Source of the DNA: an uncultured Collinsella sp.
Lineage (GTDB): Bacteria > Actinomycetota > Coriobacteriia > Coriobacteriales > Coriobacteriaceae
Length of the DNA stretch: 64,000 bases
Assembly (NCBI GenBank): GCA_902493855.1
Contig: CABUQV010000007.1
Coordinates: 1-64,000 of the forward strand
Reading direction: 5' to 3'
Under the pieces are notes generated by a model that was not told the origin of the DNA, did not search any database, and was given only the letters and a program-made list of their open reading frames with translations. The position numbers were made by a program, and so were the translations under genes. Shown piece after piece: positions 16,172 to 24,760 of this stretch. Positions within the stretch are counted from its first letter, which is position 1; the number at the start of each line of letters is the position of its first letter.

Positions 16172-17263
16172 TTACCGTTCCTCGCGTTGCAGCCCGGCTG
16201 CCTCAGCTGTCTTTACGCGGTTCTTGTCGATGTACATGTTTTTGTCGGCCTGGGAAAAGAGCTCGCGCATCGTAGGCGGTTCATCAAAATCACTGGAAAG
16301 CGCGTAGCCCACCGCATAGCTGATAGGCATGTCGGGGTGAGCCTCGGAATACTCGTTCACGTTCGCACGAACCCGAGCGAGACAGGACTCCACGGCAGCT
16401 CGATCGGCATCCCGCAGCACCGCGATAAACTCATCGCCACCGTCGCGGCCTACAAAGCAGGTCTCGGACGCCACGCACCCCAGCTGCTGGGCAAAAGAAC
16501 GGATGTATTCGTCGCCCTTCTCGTGGCCGAAGTTGTTATTGACCGTATGCAGATTGTTAAGGTCGAAGACGCACAGCGCAACGGGCGGTTCAGCGGAAAC
16601 GGGATGCTCCTGCCCCAAGATCTCCTCGCACTTATTCTTATTGGGCAGTCCTGTGGCTTCGTCGAGATAGACTTTGTTCTGCAGCTCGCGGTTGAGCGCG
16701 GCAGTGCGCACCGCGCGAACAAGTTCGACCGCAAAGGTCGCCACCAAGCCCACGATGTCGATGATCACCAGGCCCTCGAGATAGTTGAGCGCCGACGCCT
16801 TCTCCTGAGAGTAGTCCTCTGCGAGTCGCGTAGCATCGTCGCAAATGCCAAAGAACTCCTCGCTCATCGCGATGATACCGGTGTTCTCGTAGCCGACTTC
16901 GCGCACGCGGACGATCTCGGCGCAAAGCTCATCAAAATAACTTGCAAGCTCGGTCATCTTTGCCTGATACTCGTCGTCGTCGAGACGGACGAGGTTGAGA
17001 TTGTCACTTCCGTAACGCAAACCGTTGATGTATGAATCCACGGCTTTGAGCAGGTCATCTTGAGGCTGGCCCGCGTCCTCGAGCTTAACGATTCGCTGCG
17101 TGGTACCGCGCACCAGACCGGTGTAGTTGACCACGCGCGCCGTGCCCTGGATATCGGAGACGAGCAGCATAACATTAATGAAGAAGAAGATGAGAACTGC
17201 CGTGAGCACCATCATGAGCAGGCGCATCGCCCGACTGGCTTTCTTGGCGACAGAAGTATTCAC
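16172..17263 (-). CDS. Membrane GGDEF-domain protein (probable diguanylate cyclase)
   Basis: Probably makes cyclic di-GMP. A first transmembrane helix lies at about residues 14-33 (LLMMVLTAVLIFFFINVMLLV). A ~130-residue sensory region follows, then a second helix near 160-178 (GLVIIDIVGLVATFAVELV). The GGDEF domain comes last, with the intact active site RDGGDEF and DEATGLPNKNK at its start. No EAL domain and no RxxD inhibitory site were noticed. The start is set at GTG 17263, eight bases after GGGGGAG, giving 363 aa; an upstream GTG has no such site. It is monocistronic. Confidence 0.88.
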   Translation of the reverse strand: MNTSVAKKASRAMRLLMMVLTAVLIFFFINVMLLVSDIQGTARVVNYTGLVRGTTQRIVKLEDAGQPQDDLLKAVDSYINGLRYGSDNLNLVRLDDDEYQAKMTELASYFDELCAEIVRVREVGYENTGIIAMSEEFFGICDDATRLAEDYSQEKASALNYLEGLVIIDIVGLVATFAVELVRAVRTAALNRELQNKVYLDEATGLPNKNKCEEILGQEHPVSAEPPVALCVFDLNNLHTVNNNFGHEKGDEYIRSFAQQLGCVASETCFVGRDGGDEFIAVLRDADRAAVESCLARVRANVNEYSEAHPDMPISYAVGYALSSDFDEPPTMRELFSQADKNMYIDKNRVKTAEAAGLQREER

Positions 17264-17383
17264 AAGTTCACTCCCCCAAATGACAAAAGCACAGGTGATA
17301 CGCAGTGTGCTGAAATTCACGTGAGGTCAACTCTACCAGATGATTTTTCTAGGACGGGAATTAAAGAATCATCGACACGATAG

Positions 17384-18271
17384 CTATTTGAGAAGTTGTG
17401 CCATGGCGTTGACGAATTTTTGGACTTGGAGGGTGGGCTCGAGCGGGTAGTGCAGAAAGACCGGCACCTCGCGACCGCACAGGAACGGCACGCCCACAAA
17501 GGCTGGGTGCACCCCCGACCACGCTCCGCAGGTGAGCACCGCGTCGCCCTTTTCCTCCGCCTCGTTAGCCTCGTTAAAGAGCGCAAAGTCAAAGCTATCC
17601 ACGTCGATCACGTCCACACCGCCGTCGGCCAACAGGTCGATGCGCAGGCTGTCCATGGCGTCGTTGCCGTGGCGCAGTGCGCGCAGACGCATACCCTCCA
17701 AGTCGGCGATCGAAATACGATTCTTGCGCGCCAGCGGGCTCGTGCGCGGCACATCAATATAAAACGGTACGTTAACGATAAGGAGCTTTTGGCAGGCGTC
17801 GCCCCAGCGCGGGGTCGAAAAACTCGACTGCACTACATCCACTTCGCGACCAAGACTGCGCATGACGGTCTCGCGCTCGTCGTAGAGGTCACTCACCGGC
17901 ACGATCTCAAATCGCAGCGACGGTTCCAGATCGTGGATGCCCGACCACATCGACAGCGTTTGGCGCCCCGGGCACATCATCGACACGCCCAGGCGCACGG
18001 CACCGCCATCGCCCGCCGCGCGTCGGGCACGGCGCAGCGCGTCCTCGGACTGCCGCATGATCGAGCGCGCGTCGTCCACCAGCAGTGCGCCGGCCGGCGT
18101 CACTTTGACGCCCGAGTGCGAGCGTTCGAACAGCGTGATGCCGAACTCGGCCTCGAAGCCCGACACCTGCTTGACGAGCGCCGGAGTCGACACGCGCAAT
18201 TGTGCCGCCGCACGCGAGAAGCTTCCCAGCTCCGCAGCGGCCGATATGGCCTCAAGTCGTCGATCGTACAC
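17384..18271 (-). CDS. LysR family transcriptional regulator
   Basis: DNA-binding regulator, 295 aa. The N-terminal winged helix is RRLEAISAAAELGSFSRAAAQLRVSTPALVKQVSGFEAEFGITLFER, followed by the periplasmic-binding-protein-like effector domain. The GTG at 18271 is preceded by GGGAG at 7 nt; the longer reading from 18304 lacks a site. It is divergent from the SDR-MFS-Gfo/Idh/MocA cluster and probably activates it in response to the substrate or an intermediate. The 233-bp gap between the two contains their promoters; no clear T-N11-A operator could be singled out. Confidence 0.92.
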   Translation of the reverse strand: MYDRRLEAISAAAELGSFSRAAAQLRVSTPALVKQVSGFEAEFGITLFERSHSGVKVTPAGALLVDDARSIMRQSEDALRRARRAAGDGGAVRLGVSMMCPGRQTLSMWSGIHDLEPSLRFEIVPVSDLYDERETVMRSLGREVDVVQSSFSTPRWGDACQKLLIVNVPFYIDVPRTSPLARKNRISIADLEGMRLRALRHGNDAMDSLRIDLLADGGVDVIDVDSFDFALFNEANEAEEKGDAVLTCGAWSGVHPAFVGVPFLCGREVPVFLHYPLEPTLQVQKFVNAMAQLLK

Positions 18272-18504
18272 GTCAATCTCCCGTTTTCGCGCCCGTGGCC
18301 ACATGGTGCCACAGGAGGTTGTTTTCGCAGGTCATGCGCTCAATTGAGAATAAACTGCATCGCACAGTGTAAACCTATGGTTAACGCCATTCTAACAAAT
18401 ATGCAATTCACCTGCGCAAATGCAAAGCATACGATAACCAGCGAAAACCACGTGGGTCGGTTAATGGGAGCGACCCACCGGGAGGCATAAGAAGGGAAGT
18501 TCCT

Positions 18505-19386
18505 ATGAGCAATTGGCTTAAGCTCGAGGGCGATGTTTGCGCTGTGACTGGAGCGCTCGGCGGCATGGGCGTCGAGATTTGCCGCGAGTTCGCCCGCAAT
18601 GGCGCTAACGTCGTCCTGCTCGACCTGGACGAGGAGAAGGTCAAGGCCGCTGCCGCCGACCTCGCTGCCGAGTTTGGCATCCACGCCGAGGGTTACAAGA
18701 TGAACGCCACCGACGAGGCCGAGGTTCAGGCCGCCGTCGATGCCACCATCGCCGACTTCGGCCACGTCGACGTCCTCGTCAACACCGCCGGCATCCTGCG
18801 CTTCGCAGCCATGGAAGACCTGCCGCTGAGTGACTGGAACGAGGTCATCAACGTCAATCTCACCGGCTACTTCATCACCTCGCAGCGCTTTGGTCGCGAG
18901 ATGATCAAGGCCGGCCAGGGCCGCCTAGTTCACATCTCGACCGTCGCCAGCCACTCCCCCGAGACGTTCTCGGGCGTGTACAGCTCCACCAAGGCGGGCG
19001 TCAACATGATGTCCAAGATGCTGGCTGCCGAGTGGGGCCCCTACGGCGTGCGCTCCAACTGCGTCGAGCCCTGCTTCGTTAAGACCCCGATGTCGGCCAA
19101 TTTCTACGCCGACCCCGAGGTCGAAAAGAGCCGCAGCCGCCTCATCGCCACGCGCCGCATCGGCGAGGTCAGCGATATCGCCAACGCCGTCATGTTCCTG
19201 GCGTCCAAGCGCTCGGACTTTACCACCGGCGACGCCATCAAGGTCGATGGCGGCTTCTCCAACATGATGGGCGACCTCACCGCCAAGCCCGGCGGCCGTC
19301 GCGCCTATGCCGACAACTACCTCAAGAACAAGGGTGTCGAGCTTTGGTCCGATGAGTCCGGCGTCGCCAAGCCGACTGACCAGTAA
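18505..19386 (+). CDS. Short-chain dehydrogenase/reductase
   Basis: NAD(P)-dependent oxidoreductase, 293 aa. The cofactor loop is TGALGGMG near residue 14, the conserved NTAG is at about 92-95, and the catalytic Ser is in HISTVASHSP. The catalytic Tyr-Lys pair is YSSTK near 160-164. Asp follows the second strand (LLDLD), which favours NAD over NADP. A C-terminal extension of about 35 residues follows the usual end of the fold. It is first in a cluster with a transporter and a second dehydrogenase, so it probably oxidises a sugar, polyol or hydroxy acid brought in by that transporter. The ATG follows AAGAAGGGAAG. Confidence 0.9.
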   Translation: MSNWLKLEGDVCAVTGALGGMGVEICREFARNGANVVLLDLDEEKVKAAAADLAAEFGIHAEGYKMNATDEAEVQAAVDATIADFGHVDVLVNTAGILRFAAMEDLPLSDWNEVINVNLTGYFITSQRFGREMIKAGQGRLVHISTVASHSPETFSGVYSSTKAGVNMMSKMLAAEWGPYGVRSNCVEPCFVKTPMSANFYADPEVEKSRSRLIATRRIGEVSDIANAVMFLASKRSDFTTGDAIKVDGGFSNMMGDLTAKPGGRRAYADNYLKNKGVELWSDESGVAKPTDQ

Positions 19387-19451
19387 ACCAACCTAACAGG
19401 GAGGCCCGCGGATACGCCCGCTCCTCCCCCGTATCGATTAGAAAGAGTCCA

Positions 19452-20708
19452 ATGGCTTCCACCAACTCCAACAAGGGTCGCGCCGTCGTGCTTTCCGCCG
19501 CGTGCGTCACCATGTTCTTCATCAGCTCAATCGCGCTGTATTCCGTCGTGAGCAAGAACCTGCTCGCCGTCTACCCCGAGTGGTCCAGTGCTCTTACCTG
19601 GGCCTTCCCGGTCTTTCAGACCATCATGGCCGTGACGGGCATCTTCGCCGGCCGCATCTCCGATAAGATCGGCCCGCGCAACGTCGTGATCGCTGCCGCC
19701 GTGTGCTACGGCCTGGGCTGGTTCATGTCCGGCACCGTCACCGAGCCGTGGCAGTTCTACCTGTGGTTCTCGCTCGTCGCCGCCATCGGCAACGGCCTGG
19801 GCTACAACCCGGCACTCACCACCGGTCAAAAGTGGTTCATCGACAAAAAGGGCCTTGCCTCCGGCATCACCCTGGCCGCTTCGACCGCCGGCCCCGCCGT
19901 GCTCTCCCCGGTGCTCGCCTCGTTGCTCATCCCGAGCCTGGGCATCTTTGGCGCCCTTAAGGCGCTCGGCGTCATCTTCTTTGTGACGATTGCTGCCTCC
20001 GCCCTGTTCCTGAAGGCCCCCGAGGCCGGTTGGCTGCCCGAGGGCTTCGAGGCCCCAAAGGGCGGCGCGCACGCTGGCACCTTCGGTGACCTCACCCCAG
20101 GCGAGATGGTCAAGACCCCACGCTTCTGGGTCCTCATCGTCACCTTCGCCTTTGCCGCCACCGCGGGCACCCTGCTCGTGGGCAAGGTTGCCTCCATCGC
20201 CGCCGTCCAGCTCTTCGCCGACCCCACGAGCGCCGCGGCCGTCGCCCTCGGCGGTGTGGTGGTCTCCGTCAACACCTGCGCCAACCTGGTTGGCCGCCTG
20301 TCCTTTGGCCAGATCATCGACAAGCTCGGCGCCTACAAGTCGCTGCTCATCAGCCTTGTCGTCACCATCGTCGCACTCGTCATCATGTCGATGAGCTTTA
20401 CGCAGAGCACGTTCTTTGTGGCGCTCGCCCTGCTCGGCTTTAGCTTTGGCGCTCTGCTCGTCATCTACCCGCCGCTCACCGGTGGCGCCTTTGGCACCAG
20501 CAACATCGGCGTCAACTACGGCATCATGTTTTTGGGTTATGCCGCTTCCACCTGGATCAGCCAGCCCATCACCGCCGTGCTGTATCACGCCGAGGCCGGC
20601 AGCGCCGCCTACCAGCAGTCCTTCTACGGCGCCATTGTGATCGCCGCCATCGCCGTCGTGCTCACCGTCTACATGATGGTCTCCGACAGCAAGAAGAAGT
20701 CCGCCTAG
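19452..20708 (+). CDS. MFS transporter, oxalate/formate antiporter (OFA) type
   Basis: Twelve-helix carrier, 418 aa. The N-terminal segment (SIALYSVVSKNLLAVYPEWSSALTWAFPVFQTIMAVTGIFAGRISDKIGPRNVV) and GNGLGYNPALTTGQKWFIDKKGLASGITLA are typical of the OFA group, which moves small carboxylates. It lies between the SDR and the Gfo/Idh/MocA genes and presumably imports their substrate. A family B hairpin at 20718 follows its stop and precedes the next gene. Confidence 0.9.
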   Translation: MASTNSNKGRAVVLSAACVTMFFISSIALYSVVSKNLLAVYPEWSSALTWAFPVFQTIMAVTGIFAGRISDKIGPRNVVIAAAVCYGLGWFMSGTVTEPWQFYLWFSLVAAIGNGLGYNPALTTGQKWFIDKKGLASGITLAASTAGPAVLSPVLASLLIPSLGIFGALKALGVIFFVTIAASALFLKAPEAGWLPEGFEAPKGGAHAGTFGDLTPGEMVKTPRFWVLIVTFAFAATAGTLLVGKVASIAAVQLFADPTSAAAVALGGVVVSVNTCANLVGRLSFGQIIDKLGAYKSLLISLVVTIVALVIMSMSFTQSTFFVALALLGFSFGALLVIYPPLTGGAFGTSNIGVNYGIMFLGYAASTWISQPITAVLYHAEAGSAAYQQSFYGAIVIAAIAVVLTVYMMVSDSKKKSA

Positions 20709-20717
20709 TTTTACCGA

Positions 20718-20748
20718 TGCGACAAAGGAACAGCCCCTTTGTCGCATT
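20718..20748. repeat. Hairpin repeat, family B copy (TGCGACAAA stem)
   Basis: ATGCGACAAAGG and CCTTTGTCGCAT pair around an AACAGCC core. Compared with the copy at 8138, T-A is replaced by C-G at one stem position, a compensated change. It lies between two co-directional genes, so it may modulate the relative levels of the two products. Confidence 0.7.
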
Positions 20749-20777
20749 CCACCGGTCACCAGTATTAAGGAGTCGAA

Positions 20778-21818
20778 ATGTCTGAGCTCAACCCCGTCCG
20801 CATTGCCGTTATCGGCGCCGGCGCCATGGGCCGCAACCACATCCGCTTTGTCACCGAGGAGCCCGAGGCCGAGCTCGTCGCCATCGCCGACGCCTTTGAG
20901 GGCGCCCGCGCCACGGCCGAGGCCACCGGCGTGCCGTTTTACACCGATCCCGCCCAGATGATGGACGAGGTCAAGCCCGAGGCCGTCATTATCGCCACCC
21001 CCAACGACCTGCACCTGGGCGTTGCCCGCGAGGCTGTGAAGCGCAACATCGTGCCGCTGGTCGAAAAGCCGATCTCCAACGATCTCGAGGATGCCCAGGC
21101 CTTCGCCGCCGAGGCCGAGACCGCCGGCGTGCCCGTGCTCGTGGGTCAGCACCGTCGCCACAACCCCTTCGTCAACAAGGCCAAGGAGATCATCGAGTCC
21201 GGCGAGCTGGGCAAGCTCACCGTGTCGAGCTTCCACTACATGATTTATAAGAACGACGAGTACTTTGACGTCGAGTGGCGCCGCAAGAAGGGTGCCGGCC
21301 CGATCCTGGTCAACCTGGTGCACGACGTCGACCTGCTCCGCTACCTGCTGGGCGAGCCCATTGCCGTCCAAGGCATGCAGTCCAGCGCCGCCCGCGGTTT
21401 TGAGACCGAGGACTCCGCCGTGGTCAACGTCCGTTTTGCCGACGGCGCGCTTGCGAGCATGACCATCTCCGACGCCACCGCCAGCCCCTGGAACTGGGAG
21501 GCGACCGCTCGCGAGGACCCGCAGTACCGTCCCTTCGACGCCGACGCCTACTTTATCGGCGGAACCTTGGGCGCTCTGTCGCTACCCCGCCTACACCAGT
21601 TCTCCTACGACGGCGCCTCCAACTGGCACAAGCCGCTGCAGATGGAGATTCCGGCCGTGGACCCGGCGCTGCCGCACAAGATGCAGCTCAAGCACTTTGT
21701 GAAGGTTGTCCGCCGTGAGGTCGAGCCCGTCGTGACCCCCGCCGACAACGTCAAGACGCTCACGCTTCTCAACGCCATCAAGGAGGCCGCCGAGACCGGC
21801 CAGCTCGTCGAGCTGTAA
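20778..21818 (+). CDS. Gfo/Idh/MocA family oxidoreductase
   Basis: NAD(P)-dependent dehydrogenase, 346 aa. The Rossmann motif is VIGAGAMGRNH near residues 11-21, and VEKPIS holds the conserved EKP near 94-100. The C-terminal half is the alpha/beta substrate domain, with NLVHDVDLLRYLLGE carrying the usual catalytic His/Asp region. Relatives oxidise inositols, glucosides or sugar acids. Its place after an SDR and an OFA-type carrier suggests the two dehydrogenases act in sequence. The ATG follows AAGGAGTCGAA. Confidence 0.92.
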   Translation: MSELNPVRIAVIGAGAMGRNHIRFVTEEPEAELVAIADAFEGARATAEATGVPFYTDPAQMMDEVKPEAVIIATPNDLHLGVAREAVKRNIVPLVEKPISNDLEDAQAFAAEAETAGVPVLVGQHRRHNPFVNKAKEIIESGELGKLTVSSFHYMIYKNDEYFDVEWRRKKGAGPILVNLVHDVDLLRYLLGEPIAVQGMQSSAARGFETEDSAVVNVRFADGALASMTISDATASPWNWEATAREDPQYRPFDADAYFIGGTLGALSLPRLHQFSYDGASNWHKPLQMEIPAVDPALPHKMQLKHFVKVVRREVEPVVTPADNVKTLTLLNAIKEAAETGQLVEL

Positions 21819-21879
21819 CGCTGTATTAGGGCAGGCCTCGGCAGAAACCCCATGCCGAGCCCTTCGGTCCGCCACCAAC

Positions 21880-21931
21880 AAGCCCCTCTTCTTTGCCCTG
21901 CGAGCAGCCTCCTGCCCGCGGGGCTTTTTGC
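21880..21931 (+). terminator. Terminator of the SDR-MFS-Gfo/Idh/MocA cluster
   Basis: AAGCCCC pairs with GGGGCTTTTT at the end, with an internal CTGCGAGCAG hairpin. The run of T fits rho-independent termination of the plus-strand operon. A smaller hairpin, CTCGGCAGAAACCCCATGCCGAG, precedes it. Confidence 0.7.
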
Positions 21932-21990
21932 TACCTTGCCGACGATTATTCTGGAGCGAGGCTATTTTGCGTCTCAGCTTGGTTCGTTCG

Positions 21991-22148
21991 CCACGAAATG
22001 GGCCTATCTACTACGCTTAACCGATCACCCTCAAGCACGCCGAATTTCTCGAGATAAAAACCGCAGGTAAACGGCTTGCCGACTTTCGGTAAAACCAGGT
22101 ATGGTCAACCCCTACGGGTAAAACGTAGTAGATAGGCCGTTTTCGTGG
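21991..22148 (+). mobile_element. 158-bp terminal-inverted-repeat element, family C copy 1
   Basis: The ends CCACGAAA..GGCCTATCTACTACG (left) and its complement (right) form a ~25-bp terminal inverted repeat. A second copy of the same 158-bp length lies inverted at 43160-43317. The inner segments AAAACCGCAGGTA, GGCTTGCCGA and CCTACGG are conserved between the copies. No ORF is inside and no clear target duplication is visible. It could be a non-autonomous transposon (MITE-like) or a structured RNA, and it lies in the leader of tex. Confidence 0.7.
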
Positions 22149-22231
22149 CGCGGTCCCAAAACAGCCTTTTGGGACGGGTGGTATCCTTGGTAGCCCTGTG
22201 CTGCAAACGCACCTTAAACGCAAGGAGTCCC

Positions 22232-24379
22232 ATGGATCTTATCGCCCAGCTCGCCCGCGAGCTCAACCTTAAGGCCGCCAACATCGAGGCGGCCGTCAAG
22301 CTCATCGACGAGGGCAACACCATCCCCTTTATCTCGCGCTACCGCAAGGAAGCCACGGGCGGCATGGACGACGTCGCCCTGCGCGCACTCGACGAGCGAC
22401 TGTCCTACCTGCGCAATCTTGAGCAGCGTAAAGAGGACGTCATTCTGCTCATCGACGCCCAGGGCAAACTCACGCCCGAACTCGAGCAGCAGATTCGCGA
22501 GGCCACGCAGCTCCAGCGTGTCGAGGACCTCTACAAGCCCTACCGCAAAAAGCGCATGACCCGCGCACAGAAGGCCCGCGAGGCAGGCCTGGAGCCGCTT
22601 GCCAACATGATCATCATGCAGGCCTCGGCCAAGGGCAGCGCGCTCGACACCGCCGCGGCATACGTCAACGAGGAGGCCGGCTTCGACACGCCCGAGAAGG
22701 CGCTCGCCGGCGCCGCCGACATCGTGGCCGAGACGGTGGCCGAAGACCCCGAGAACGTCGCCGACCTGCGCGCCTTTACGCAAAACACCGCCGACATCAT
22801 CGTCAAGGCCACCGCCCCCGCCGAGAAGACCCCCTACGAGCCGTACTACAGCTATGATGAGCCGCTGCGCCGCATCCCCAACCACCGTGTGCTGGCTATC
22901 GACCGCGGTGAGCGCGAGGGCAAGCTCCGCGTGCGCGTGAACGTCGACGGCGCCGCTGCCACGGCACGCCTCGGCAGCCGTTGGCCCCGACGCCAAGGCG
23001 TCTTCGCGTCCGTCTTTGACGCCGCCATCGCCGACGGTTACAAGCGCCTGATGGCCCCCTCGCTGGAACGCGAGGCCCGCGCCAAGCTCACCGTTCGCGC
23101 CCAGACCGAGGCCATCAACGTCTTTGCCAAGAACCTTGAGGGCCTGCTCTCGGCACGCCCCGTGCGCGGCGCCCGCGTGCTCGCGCTCGATCCGGGCTAC
23201 CGCACCGGCTGCAAGGTCGCCGTTATGGACGAGACCGGCAAGCTGCTCGACCACGGCGTGGTCTACCCCACCAAGCCGCGCCACGACGTCGCCGGCACCA
23301 AGCGCGAGCTCGCCCGTCTCGTCAAGAAGGACGGCGTCAACACCATCGTCATCGGCAACGGCACCGCCAGCCGCGAGACCGAGGAAGTCGTCTCGGAGTT
23401 CATTGCCGAGCAGGCGCCCAGCCTTCGCTACACCATCGTTAACGAAGCCGGCGCGTCGGTGTACTCCGCCTCCGAGCTCGCCAGCCAGGAATATCCCGAC
23501 CTGGACGTCACCGTGCGTGGCGCCATGAGCCTGGGCCGTCGCCTGCAAGACCCGCTGGCAGAGCTCGTCAAGATTCCGCCCCAGTCTATCGGCGTGGGCC
23601 AGTACCAGCACGACCTTGACCAGGCCGAGCTCTCGCGCACTCTGGGCCACGTGGTGGAGGACGTCGTTAACCGCGTGGGCGTCGACGTAAACACCGCGAG
23701 CGCAAGCCTGCTGGGATATGTATCGGGCATCACGCCGAGCGTGGCCAAAAACATCGTGGCCTACCGCGAGGAAAACGGCGCCTTTACCGATCGCCGCCAG
23801 CTTAAGAAGGTCCCCAAGCTGGGACCCAAGGCATACCTGAACGCCGCGGGTTTCCTGCGCATTAGCGGCGGCAAGAACCCACTCGACGCGACAAGCGTCC
23901 ACCCCGAGAGCTACGAGGTGGCCACGTCCGTCCTGAAGCGCGCCGGCGTTGGGGCCAGCGAGCTCAGCCGCGGCGGCGTGCCCGACATCGAGCGCCGCCT
24001 GGGCAGCATCTCGGCGCTGGCAAGCGACCTGAACTGCGGCACCCTCACGCTCATCGACATCGTCAACGAGCTCAAGAAGCCCGGCCGCGACCCGCGCGAC
24101 GACGCGCCCGAGGTGGTCTTTAGCCGCTCGGCGCTTTCCATCGACGACCTGGAACCCGGCATGGAACTCAAGGGCACGGTGCGCAACGTTGTGGACTTTG
24201 GCGCCTTCGTCGACGTGGGCGTGCACCAGGACGGCCTCGTGCACATCTCCAAACTGGCCAACCACTTCGTCAAGCACCCGAGCGACGTGGTGCGCGTCGG
24301 TGACACGGTCAAGGTGTGGATTGAAAAGGTCGATCGCGACCGCAAGAAGATCTCCCTCACCATGGTGCAGGGCAAGTAA
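22232..24379 (+). CDS. tex: Tex family S1 RNA-binding transcription accessory protein
   Basis: Cytoplasmic nucleic-acid-binding protein of 715 aa, related to the eukaryotic elongation factor Spt6. Visible domains in order: N-terminal helix-turn-helix region (NTIPFISRYRKEATGGMDDVALR), a YqgF/RNase-H-like fold (ARVLALDPGYRTGCKVAVMD), two helix-hairpin-helix units (SIGVGQYQHD and ASLLGYVSGITPSVAKNIVAYREENGAF), and a C-terminal S1 domain (GMELKGTVRNVVDFGAFVDVGVHQDGLVHISKLAN). The ATG at 22232 follows AAGGAGTCCC and agrees with the family start. Confidence 0.96.
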   Translation: MDLIAQLARELNLKAANIEAAVKLIDEGNTIPFISRYRKEATGGMDDVALRALDERLSYLRNLEQRKEDVILLIDAQGKLTPELEQQIREATQLQRVEDLYKPYRKKRMTRAQKAREAGLEPLANMIIMQASAKGSALDTAAAYVNEEAGFDTPEKALAGAADIVAETVAEDPENVADLRAFTQNTADIIVKATAPAEKTPYEPYYSYDEPLRRIPNHRVLAIDRGEREGKLRVRVNVDGAAATARLGSRWPRRQGVFASVFDAAIADGYKRLMAPSLEREARAKLTVRAQTEAINVFAKNLEGLLSARPVRGARVLALDPGYRTGCKVAVMDETGKLLDHGVVYPTKPRHDVAGTKRELARLVKKDGVNTIVIGNGTASRETEEVVSEFIAEQAPSLRYTIVNEAGASVYSASELASQEYPDLDVTVRGAMSLGRRLQDPLAELVKIPPQSIGVGQYQHDLDQAELSRTLGHVVEDVVNRVGVDVNTASASLLGYVSGITPSVAKNIVAYREENGAFTDRRQLKKVPKLGPKAYLNAAGFLRISGGKNPLDATSVHPESYEVATSVLKRAGVGASELSRGGVPDIERRLGSISALASDLNCGTLTLIDIVNELKKPGRDPRDDAPEVVFSRSALSIDDLEPGMELKGTVRNVVDFGAFVDVGVHQDGLVHISKLANHFVKHPSDVVRVGDTVKVWIEKVDRDRKKISLTMVQGK

Positions 24380-24388
24380 ACCGCCAAA

Positions 24389-24604
24389 GCAAAGGTACCC
24401 CCTGCAGCGACGTGCAAAATCGCGAGTATTCTGCAAATTCCACCGTTCCGGATGCCCCTCAGAGACGAAAAAGCAAAAAACGGCCCCCGTTTTAGCGTCG
24501 TCAGAGCCAAAACGGGGGCCGTTCCGTGCTTCACCCAACTGGTAAAAGCCTTTACCTTGCTGAATACTCTCAATTTTGCACGGCGCAGGCAGGGGTACCT
24601 TTGC
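24389..24604. mobile_element. 216-bp palindromic element, family E copy 1
   Basis: The arms begin GCAAAGGTACCCC and include GACGTGCAAAAT.G.GAGTATTC on both sides (left 24389-24436, right 24556-24604). An inner hairpin, AACGGCCCCCGTTTT...AAAACGGGGGCCGTT, spans 24478-24533. The element is a near-perfect long inverted repeat without coding capacity. A diverged copy is at 46815-47063. It could terminate tex transcription or be a MITE-like insertion. Confidence 0.7.
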
Positions 24605-24634
24605 CCACGGCAGGATATGGAAGCCAAGCGCCAA
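24605..24634 (-). pseudogene. Duplicated 3' tail of the transaldolase-like gene
   Basis: CACGGCAGGATATGGAAGCC here repeats the last codons of the aldolase gene at 24764-24783 (encoding GFHILP-stop). The remnant is about 30 bp, directly beside palindrome E1, and is separated from the real gene end by hairpin F1. It looks like a by-product of an insertion or duplication event. Confidence 0.6.
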
Positions 24635-24658
24635 CTTGCTGGCAAGCTCGTGTCGGCA

Positions 24659-24730
24659 GCCCCGGCCTTTCCTTTGCCTAGCGCGACCCTCGAGAAGCGC
24701 GTGAGCGATAGGGAAAGGAAAGGCCGGGGC
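24659..24730. repeat. GC-rich hairpin, family F copy 1
   Basis: GCCCCGGCCTTTCCTTT pairs with AAAGGAAAGGCCGGGGC around a loop with its own GCGCG...CGCGT pairing. It is close to the 3' end of the aldolase gene and could end that transcript. A similar CCTTCCTTTCCGG hairpin lies after ilvE at 47077. Confidence 0.65.
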
Positions 24731-24760
24731 GAGCAGCCCGCGGCGTAGCCAGTGTTCGCG

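Noticed and set aside
22214..24634. An 806-residue open frame antisense to tex
   Set aside because: It is a shadow of tex. Its beginning (ALGFHILP) is the duplicated aldolase tail, not a real N-terminus.
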